8,281 bases of DNA from assembly GCA_030611395.1 (NCBI GenBank), contig JAUWPX010000050.1, forward strand, positions 1 through 8,281, read 5' to 3'. Origin of the DNA: Bacteroidota bacterium. Lineage in GTDB: Bacteria; Bacteroidota; Bacteroidia; Bacteroidales; VadinHA17. The translations under genes and the position numbers were made by a program. The notes under the pieces are model-generated. The model did not search any database. It was not told the DNA's origin and saw only the letters and a list, made by a program, of their open reading frames with translations. This document shows positions 1 to 5,104 of the stretch, one piece after another; within the stretch, counting starts at the first letter, position 1, and each line of letters begins with the position of its first letter.

Positions 1-917
1 ATACTCAGCAGGACTGGGTTATAACTGTAACTACATCCACACCTGTAATTATTTCTTCGTTCCCCTACCAGGAAGATTTTGAGACCGGTAACGGAGACTG
101 GTATGCCGGGGGTAATAATTCTTCATGGGAGCATGGAATCCCCTCTGCAGGACAAACAATTAACTCAGCAGCATCAGGCACCAATGCATTGGTTACAAAC
201 CTTACAGGTGATTATAACCCGGATGAAGTTTCTTATGTTACCAGTCCTCAATTTGATCTCTCATCTCTTAATTTCCCGAAAATCGAGTTTAATATATGGT
301 GGTATGCTGAAGGGTTTTATGACGGAGCAAATCTTCAGTATAAGCTTGGCTCTGATGCATGGAAAACATTAGGCAAAGAAGAAAGTGATGACAGTTGGTA
401 TAATAGTTCATATTTATATTCTATTGAAAATGGATTTGGATTTGACATGGATAAGTCAGCCGGTTGGTCGGGTGATGATGAATGGGGGTATGGAAGCAAC
501 GGATGGGTGACTGTTGATCATGCGCTTACCGGTTTTGATTATCAGTCTGCCAACGTTACATTCCAGATCGGTTTTGCATCAAACTCCGGTTACGAAAACG
601 AAGGAATTGCAATTGATGACATAAATATCTTCAGTGATCCTACCGGAATTGATCCGGTTGAAACAGGATTATCAGATATTCAAATTTATCCAAACCCGAA
701 TGAAGGCACCTTCACACTGGTGTATAACGGGGAATGGGATGTTGATCTGAAACTGCAACTTATCAATCTCCAGGGACAGGTTATCTTGTTAGAACAGATA
801 GAAACCGGTAATAAATTCAGCAAAGAATTTGAGCTGGATTACTTGCCTCCGGGAATATATTATTTCAGGTTAATGAATAAGGAGGGTGTTGTTGTTAAGA
901 AGATGGTGGTTAAGTAG
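1..917 (+). CDS. Secreted protein with MAM/jelly-roll-like domain and T9SS C-terminal sorting domain (5' truncated)
   Basis: This is the 3' end of a larger gene. The frame is open from base 3 to the TAG at 915-917 (304 visible residues), with no convincing start inside, so the start lies left of the window. Visible residues 1-14 look like the last strand of a preceding beta domain. Residues about 20-212, from YQEDFETG to the IAIDDINIF strand, resemble the MAM/concanavalin-like jelly-roll modules common in Bacteroidota surface proteins: many Gly, Asp, Asn and aromatic residues, a W-rich core, and the closing (I)DDI motif. Residues about 225-304 are a type A sorting domain, with the YPNP motif near 229-232, a LINLQGQV strand, the LPPGIYYFRL strand and a basic, Val-rich end (KKMVVK). 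By family knowledge that domain sends the protein through the type IX system to the cell surface or medium. No enzymatic domain is visible; any catalytic part would be upstream. Confidence is high for secretion and low for specific function. Confidence 0.88.
   Translation, partial: TQQDWVITVTTSTPVIISSFPYQEDFETGNGDWYAGGNNSSWEHGIPSAGQTINSAASGTNALVTNLTGDYNPDEVSYVTSPQFDLSSLNFPKIEFNIWWYAEGFYDGANLQYKLGSDAWKTLGKEESDDSWYNSSYLYSIENGFGFDMDKSAGWSGDDEWGYGSNGWVTVDHALTGFDYQSANVTFQIGFASNSGYENEGIAIDDINIFSDPTGIDPVETGLSDIQIYPNPNEGTFTLVYNGEWDVDLKLQLINLQGQVILLEQIETGNKFSKEFELDYLPPGIYYFRLMNKEGVVVKKMVVK
675..914 (+). other. T9SS type A C-terminal sorting domain
   Basis: About 80 codons at the 3' end of the left-edge gene. 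The domain opens with a short linker and IYPNPNEGTFTL, continues with beta strands containing the LQGQV and GIYYFRL blocks, and ends in a basic, Val-rich tail. This matches the Por secretion-system sorting domain that is cleaved or anchored during export across the outer membrane in Bacteroidota. It is the best taxonomic marker in the window. Confidence 0.9.
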
Positions 918-1472
918 TTAACTAACAGTTGCCACCTCTTTAATAATTTCCAGTCCCCTGTGGATAGCTTTTTCGTTAACAGGTATCATGTGGTGGTATC
1001 TTTCCGGCAGTGACTTTTTGAGACCTTTTATTACACTTTCTAATTTAAAAAGCTTCTTAACTTTAAGATAACCACCCAGAACAATCATATTAAAAGTTTT
1101 TGTGGATCCCATTTTTGTTGCCTCCTCGGCGGCATCTATTCTGTATATGTTTATATCATTTCTTTCGGGATGTCGTGTTATCCCGTTTCCATCATAAATA
1201 AGCAAGCCACCCGGTTTAACAGCAGGTTCAAATTTGTCCATTGATTGCTGGTTAAGGATAATAGCTGTATCGAATGAATTTATGATGGGAGAACTTATTC
1301 TTTCATCGCTCAGAATTACTGTAACATTAGCTGTTCCTCCTCTCATTTCTGGTCCGTATGATGGCATCCAACTCACTTCCTTCTCCTCCATTACTCCCGA
1401 GTAGCATAGTATCTTACCCATGGATAAAACACCCTGTCCGCCAAAACCTGCAATGATGATCTCTTCAGTCAT
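918..1472 (-). CDS. 2-oxoacid:ferredoxin oxidoreductase, gamma subunit
   Basis: 184 residues, the usual size of a stand-alone gamma subunit (POR/KOR gamma domain). The protein opens with the diagnostic glycine-rich GFGGQGV at residues 9-15 and carries PSYGPEMRGG at 37-46, both hallmarks of the family. In related enzymes this subunit helps bind coenzyme A during oxidative decarboxylation of a 2-oxoacid to acyl-CoA. It is the last gene of the delta-alpha-beta-gamma operon, 25 bp after the beta stop codon. The ATG at 1472 is chosen because it sits just before the glycine-rich strand; no Shine-Dalgarno precedes it, only an A/T-rich leader. Its TAA abuts the stop of the convergent secreted-protein gene with no spacer. 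Substrate specificity cannot be read from this subunit. Some databases would call it KorC or VorA, so no symbol is given. Confidence 0.93.
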   Translation of the reverse strand: MTEEIIIAGFGGQGVLSMGKILCYSGVMEEKEVSWMPSYGPEMRGGTANVTVILSDERISSPIINSFDTAIILNQQSMDKFEPAVKPGGLLIYDGNGITRHPERNDINIYRIDAAEEATKMGSTKTFNMIVLGGYLKVKKLFKLESVIKGLKKSLPERYHHMIPVNEKAIHRGLEIIKEVATVS

Positions 1473-1489
1473 GATATATTTGTTTTTTT

Positions 1490-1502
1490 ATTAATGATTA
1501 AT
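1490..1502. repeat. 13-bp perfect palindrome between beta and gamma genes
   Basis: ATTAATGATTAAT, with 6-bp arms around a central G, overlaps the beta stop codon (minus-strand TAA at 1498-1500). It shares the 11-base core TTAATGATTAA with the palindrome at 3370-3386 in the other wide gap of the same operon. The four-base alpha-beta gap has no room for a copy. Function is unknown. Confidence 0.4.
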
Positions 1503-2286
1503 CCTGGTCTTCAGGCACTTTCATATCCCCCAGGGGATAAAAGGGCAGCATATTATCAGCCATCCATTTATTTGAATCCACCGGGTTCATTTTCCATCCT
1601 GAAGGGCAATTAGAAACCACCTCCACAAAGCATGTCCCCTTATTAAGAGCCTGATATTCAAAAGCTTTCCTTATTGCCTTCTTGGTTTTTCTTACATTGG
1701 CAGGGGTGTGTACCGATTGTCTTGAAACAAAATATGTACCCGGCAGATTTACAATAATGTCGGTCATTTTAATCGGATTTCCCATCAGGGATACTTCACG
1801 TCCATATGGTGTTGTTGACGATTTCATACCTACCAGTGTTGTAGGTGCCATCTGTCCGCCTGTCATCCCGTAAATTCCATTATTGATGAATATCATCGTA
1901 ATATTCTCACCACGGTTACAGGCATGTATTGTTTCGGCTGTACCAATTGCAGCAAGGTCACCGTCGCCCTGGTATGTAAAAACATACTTTTCAGGAAGAA
2001 GACGTTTAATAGCTGTTGCAACAGCAGGAGCACGACCATGTGCAGCTTCCTGCATATCAACGTCCATATAGTTATACATAAACACTGAACAGCCTACAGG
2101 AGCAACTCCAATAGTTTCAGACTGTATACCCATCTCTTCAATTATCTCTGCAATAATTCTATGTGTTGTACTATGACCACAACCCGGACAATAATGAAAC
2201 TCATTATCCGTAAGAATTTTGCTTTTTTTATAAACAAGGTTTTCTTCTTTGATCAATTCTTTAGTTGAAATAGTATCATCAGCCAT
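1498..2286 (-). CDS. 2-oxoacid:ferredoxin oxidoreductase, beta subunit (thiamine diphosphate-binding)
   Basis: 262 residues, typical of a separate beta subunit. The CPGCGH motif is at residues 33-38. The thiamine diphosphate/Mg motif starts with GDGD at 107-110 and ends with NN at 135-136, followed by IYGMTGGQ at 138-145. HGRAPAVA at 83-90 is also conserved. C33, C36, C66 and C227 are in positions where related two-subunit enzymes ligate one [4Fe-4S] cluster; that assignment is inferred from the family. The subunit binds thiamine diphosphate and passes electrons from the decarboxylated 2-oxoacid towards ferredoxin. The ATG at 2286 is well supported: it has a perfect AGGAGGT seven bases upstream, inside the last codons of the alpha gene, with only four bases between the two genes. 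That implies translational coupling and equal amounts of alpha and beta. KorB-like and VorA-like labels are both possible. Confidence 0.95.
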   Translation of the reverse strand: MADDTISTKELIKEENLVYKKSKILTDNEFHYCPGCGHSTTHRIIAEIIEEMGIQSETIGVAPVGCSVFMYNYMDVDMQEAAHGRAPAVATAIKRLLPEKYVFTYQGDGDLAAIGTAETIHACNRGENITMIFINNGIYGMTGGQMAPTTLVGMKSSTTPYGREVSLMGNPIKMTDIIVNLPGTYFVSRQSVHTPANVRKTKKAIRKAFEYQALNKGTCFVEVVSNCPSGWKMNPVDSNKWMADNMLPFYPLGDMKVPEDQD

Positions 2287-2290
2287 ATCC

Positions 2291-3358
2291 CTAACCTCCT
2301 ATTATTTTTTGTTTCAAATTTTCAACAATTTCATCAGGAGTAGGAATAATACCTCCCATCCTGCCATAATGATTCACTTTAACTTTCCCCTCTACTGCAA
2401 GCCTAACATCTTCAACCATTTGTCCTGCACTCATTTCTACAGAGAGAATACCCTTCAGTTGTCCTGTCATCTCCCTGATCTCATTATACGGGAAAGGCCA
2501 TAAAGTTATTGGTCTGAATAAACCAACTTTGATTCCTTCTTCTCTTGCCATCTGCATTGATTTCTGGCATATTCGTGAACTTGTTCCGTAAGCTACAAAA
2601 AGATATTCAGCATCATCGCATTTTATCTTCTCATATCTTACTTCCTTCTTGCAAATCTCCTTGTATTTAGCCTGTAATTTTTCATTAAACCTTTCCTGCC
2701 TGGCAGGATCCAGATCAAGTGATGTAATAATATTTCTTTCCCTGTCAGGTGTTTTTCCCGTTGTAGCCCAGTCGGGTGATTTTTTACTCCTTGGTTGTTG
2801 TGGTTTGAACTTTACTTTTTCCATCATCTGACCTATTGCACCATCTGACAGGATCATAACAGGATTCCGGTACTTAAAAGCCAGATCAAACCCAAGACTT
2901 ACAAAATCGGCCATTTCCTGAACTGAAGCAGGAGCCAGAACAATCAGATTGTAATCCCCATGTCCCCCACCTTTTGTCGATTGGAAATAATCGCATTGCG
3001 AGGGCTGAATAGTACCCAGTCCGGGTCCGCCACGAACCACATTCACAAGAAGGCAGGGTAATTCAGAGCCTGCTATATAGCTTATACCCTCCTGCATCAG
3101 GCTTATTCCGGGACTGGATGAGGATGTCATGACTTTTTTACCGGCACCTGCACCACCATATAGCATATTGATAGCAGCAACCTCACTTTCAGCCTGAAGC
3201 AGGACCATTCCTGTTCTTTCATGGGGCTTAGCAGCAGCAAGATATTCAATCACTTCCGATTGCGGGGTAATAGGATATCCAAAATAACCGTCAGTTCCCG
3301 CACGAATAGCTGCTTCAGCTATTGCCTCATTTCCTTTCATTAAAACAAATTCTTCCAT
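2291..3358 (-). CDS. vorB: 2-oxoacid:ferredoxin oxidoreductase, alpha subunit (VorB/KorA type)
   Basis: 355 residues, the length of stand-alone VorB/KorA alpha subunits. The N-terminal pyrimidine-binding domain of thiamine enzymes shows YPITPQSE at residues 28-35, the acidic QAESEVAA at 55-62 and TSSSSPGISLMQEG at 78-91. A GGPGLGTIQPSQ stretch follows at 110-121. The C-terminal transketolase-like domain has LFRPITLWPFP at 280-290. The enzyme oxidatively decarboxylates a 2-oxoacid to acyl-CoA, CO2 and reduced ferredoxin in the cytoplasm. Bacteroidota proteins of this length and gene setting are usually labelled VorB (3-methyl-2-oxobutanoate dehydrogenase), and the neighbouring aminotransferase and acyl-CoA synthetase fit a branched-chain or aromatic substrate. 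The delta-alpha-beta-gamma order also matches korDABC (2-oxoglutarate) operons, so the symbol is tentative. The start is ATG 31 bp after the ferredoxin stop codon, without a clear Shine-Dalgarno. Confidence 0.93.
   Translation of the reverse strand: MEEFVLMKGNEAIAEAAIRAGTDGYFGYPITPQSEVIEYLAAAKPHERTGMVLLQAESEVAAINMLYGGAGAGKKVMTSSSSPGISLMQEGISYIAGSELPCLLVNVVRGGPGLGTIQPSQCDYFQSTKGGGHGDYNLIVLAPASVQEMADFVSLGFDLAFKYRNPVMILSDGAIGQMMEKVKFKPQQPRSKKSPDWATTGKTPDRERNIITSLDLDPARQERFNEKLQAKYKEICKKEVRYEKIKCDDAEYLFVAYGTSSRICQKSMQMAREEGIKVGLFRPITLWPFPYNEIREMTGQLKGILSVEMSAGQMVEDVRLAVEGKVKVNHYGRMGGIIPTPDEIVENLKQKIIGG
2294..2300 (-). promoter_or_regulatory. Strong Shine-Dalgarno for the beta subunit, inside the alpha gene
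   Basis: On the minus strand this reads AGGAGGT, seven bases before the ATG at 2286. The same bases encode the C-terminal Gly-Gly of the alpha subunit just before its TAG. None of the other starts in the window has such a match, and Bacteroidota generally make little use of Shine-Dalgarno pairing, so this one stands out and fixes the beta start. Confidence 0.8.
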
Positions 3359-3369
3359 TCTTTAAGGAA

Positions 3370-3386
3370 TATTTAATGATTAAATA
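3370..3386. repeat. 17-bp perfect palindrome between delta and alpha genes
   Basis: TATTTAATGATTAAATA: 8-bp arms around a single central base, filling most of the 31-bp gap between the ferredoxin stop and the alpha start. Its core TTAATGATTAA recurs at 1491-1501 in the beta-gamma gap. A one-base centre cannot form a tight RNA loop, so if it is functional a DNA-bound dimer is more likely than an RNA hairpin. It is entirely A/T apart from the centre, so chance is quite possible. Confidence 0.45.
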
Positions 3387-3389
3387 ATT

Positions 3390-3614
3390 CTATATTTTTT
3401 TTCTATAAACAGTAATTACACCGTCAGGGCATACAATGGCACAATTAGTACATCCGGTGCATGCATCCGGATTCTTCATATAGGCATAATGATACCCTTT
3501 ATTATTTACATCATCGGAAAGGGAAATAACTTCAATTGAACATGCCGTAACACATAGTTCACACCCTTTACATCTGTCAATATCAACTACAATTGCACCT
3601 TTTATTTTTGCCAT
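3390..3614 (-). CDS. 2-oxoacid:ferredoxin oxidoreductase, delta subunit (2x[4Fe-4S] ferredoxin-like)
   Basis: 74 residues with two complete CxxCxxCxxxC sets: C15, C18, C21, C25 and C52, C55, C58, C62. The second ends in the usual Cys-Pro, the first in Cys-Ser. This is the bacterial-type dicluster ferredoxin fold that serves as the delta subunit, relaying electrons from the thiamine site in alpha/beta to soluble ferredoxin. About 26 residues separate the two cysteine sets, slightly more than in minimal clostridial ferredoxins and as expected for KorD/VorD/PorD. It is the first gene of its operon, 31 bp before alpha. A good Bacteroidota -7 box lies about 30 bp upstream (3644-3651), so it probably has its own promoter. 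The ATG at 3614 gives the expected short lead-in before the first cluster. Confidence 0.93.
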   Translation of the reverse strand: MAKIKGAIVVDIDRCKGCELCVTACSIEVISLSDDVNNKGYHYAYMKNPDACTGCTNCAIVCPDGVITVYRKKI

Positions 3615-3643
3615 TTTATGATTGTATTTTTTTTGTAAGACCT

Positions 3644-3651
3644 CAAAGATA
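3644..3651 (-). promoter_or_regulatory. Bacteroidota -7 promoter box (TATCTTTG) for the oxidoreductase operon
   Basis: On the minus strand TATCTTTG matches the Bacteroidota sigma-ABfr -7 consensus TAnnTTTG exactly. It lies about 30 bp before the ferredoxin ATG, giving a predicted leader of roughly 20-25 bases. No clean TTG -33 element is found at the usual distance of about 19-21 bp, which lowers confidence. The box lies in the only large gap (140 bp) within the six-gene block, so it likely starts a separate oxidoreductase transcript. Confidence 0.55.
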
Positions 3652-3754
3652 AAAATAACCTTAAAAACATAGCATGATAAACATCACTCATTTCGCTGTT
3701 AAAAAACAGACCGGCTAACTCTCTTCTCGCGCCCTCGCTTGGTTCCGAAGAATT

Positions 3755-5083
3755 TCATCCTTCACCCTTCCCATGATCCTGATTAAAGCGTTTAAGTCTG
3801 TATTCAAGATCATTATACCTCTCGCTACCTGTCTGAGACACACATGCTCTTACACCTTCAATCCTGTCACTACCGGTAATCTCGAGTGATATTGCACTAA
3901 TACCATAATAAAGTAATTCTTCCAGCAATTCTGCTCCGGTAAAACCGGGATATGAAAAGGTAAAATAAAATCCGTCTGCCAACGGTTTATCCATATCCAT
4001 GTCGTAAACAATTTTAAAGCCATTAGCAGTAAACATTTTTTTCATTATTCCAGCTCTCACAGCATACTCTTTAACACCCTCAACAAAATTGAATCTACCT
4101 TCATTTGCTTCTTTTAAAATAGCCCTAAGTCCCCATTGTGCCGAATGTGATACTCCTGCTGAAAGCGCATACAAAGCCCCGTATATCATTGAATAGCCAA
4201 AGAGATCAGTTTTATGATAGCGTTTCAGATCAGGATACCTCCTGTTAAACAGCCGGTCAGAAATAACCATCATACCAATTCTCTGGCCGGCATAACTAAA
4301 AACTTTAGAACTTGAAATAAGTAAAAGATAATTATCAGTGTAATTAGCAATGGACGGCTGAAAAGGAGGCACCCCCGGCTTTGACATATCCTGTCTGAAG
4401 TCCATACAAAAATAGGCAAGGTCCTCCACAACAATAACATCATATTTATTTGCCATTTCTCCGATAATTTGCAGTTCCTCTTCAGTAAAACATATCCAGG
4501 TTGGATTATTAGGGTTTGAGTACATAATCGTTGAAACCTTGCCTGTTTTCAGATACGACTCAAGCTTATTTCTCAACTTTTTTCCTCTGAAATTGTAAAC
4601 ATCAAACGAGCGATAATCATGTCCCAAAATCCTTATCTGTTGTTTCTGTACCGGAAACCCGGGATCAATAAACAGAGTCCCCTCACGAGTTTGATCATTC
4701 CGGTTAGCCACCATAAAGGCAGCCATCCCTCCCATCATTGTTCCAACCGTTGGAATACATCCTTCAGGTTTTACGTCAATATTAATAAATAATTTTACAA
4801 ACCTGGAAATTTCTTCTTTAAGCTCTTTAACCCCTTCAATCATAGGATATTTTGAAGCCACACCCCTTTTAAGAGCCTCTATCTCTGCTGCAACACCAGC
4901 AGGAGCCGGTTCCAATCCGGGCACTCCCATCTCCATTCTGATAAACCGTTCACCTGTTGCTTCCTCAATCCTGTTTACCAACCTGACAATCTCCCGTATG
5001 GTTGCGTTTCCAATATCCGGTAAGCCACTCTCTTTTATTAACCTTGAAACAATTACGTGGTCAATTGGTGTATTCTTTTTCAT
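3755..5083 (-). CDS. PLP-dependent aminotransferase, class I/II (fold type I)
   Basis: 442 residues, close to the usual length. The fold-type-I signature is intact: the substrate/PLP Asn in NPNNPT (N193), the Asp-x-x-Tyr pair that holds the pyridine ring (D221, Y224), the Schiff-base lysine in SSSKVFSYAGQRIG (K260), the phosphate-binding Arg (R268), and a likely carboxylate-binding Arg near the C-terminus (R412 in VRACVSQT). These assignments rest on motif position. The enzyme would move an amino group to 2-oxoglutarate or pyruvate and release a 2-oxoacid. It lies 21 bp after the acyl-CoA synthetase gene and upstream of the 2-oxoacid oxidoreductase operon, which makes it the probable first step of amino-acid fermentation. 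NPTW replaces the usual NPTG, perhaps a subfamily trait. The donor amino acid cannot be deduced. The ATG at 5083 follows an AAGGA-like sequence at suboptimal distance. Confidence 0.9.
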   Translation of the reverse strand: MKKNTPIDHVIVSRLIKESGLPDIGNATIREIVRLVNRIEEATGERFIRMEMGVPGLEPAPAGVAAEIEALKRGVASKYPMIEGVKELKEEISRFVKLFINIDVKPEGCIPTVGTMMGGMAAFMVANRNDQTREGTLFIDPGFPVQKQQIRILGHDYRSFDVYNFRGKKLRNKLESYLKTGKVSTIMYSNPNNPTWICFTEEELQIIGEMANKYDVIVVEDLAYFCMDFRQDMSKPGVPPFQPSIANYTDNYLLLISSSKVFSYAGQRIGMMVISDRLFNRRYPDLKRYHKTDLFGYSMIYGALYALSAGVSHSAQWGLRAILKEANEGRFNFVEGVKEYAVRAGIMKKMFTANGFKIVYDMDMDKPLADGFYFTFSYPGFTGAELLEELLYYGISAISLEITGSDRIEGVRACVSQTGSERYNDLEYRLKRFNQDHGKGEG

Positions 5084-5104
5084 ATTTTTCGTGTTCCTTA
5101 ATAT

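Noticed and set aside
79..372. Open frame of 97 codons on the plus strand
   Set aside because: It overlaps the left-edge secreted-protein gene in another frame, has low-complexity non-domain sequence, and ends inside that well-supported frame.
189..917. Left-edge gene starting at the TTG at 189
   Set aside because: The frame stays open to the window edge and the upstream codons encode the start of the same jelly-roll domain, so the gene is truncated by the window and does not begin at this TTG.
1682..2071. Two short plus-strand open frames (1682-1873 and 1883-2071)
   Set aside because: Both are antisense to the thiamine-binding core of the beta subunit and have no independent support.
3697..3710. 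Hairpin CTGTT-TTTT-AACAG (minus strand) as a terminator between the aminotransferase and ferredoxin genes
   Set aside because: The stem is only five pairs and mostly A/T, and the T-run is in the loop rather than after the stem, so it does not fit an intrinsic terminator.
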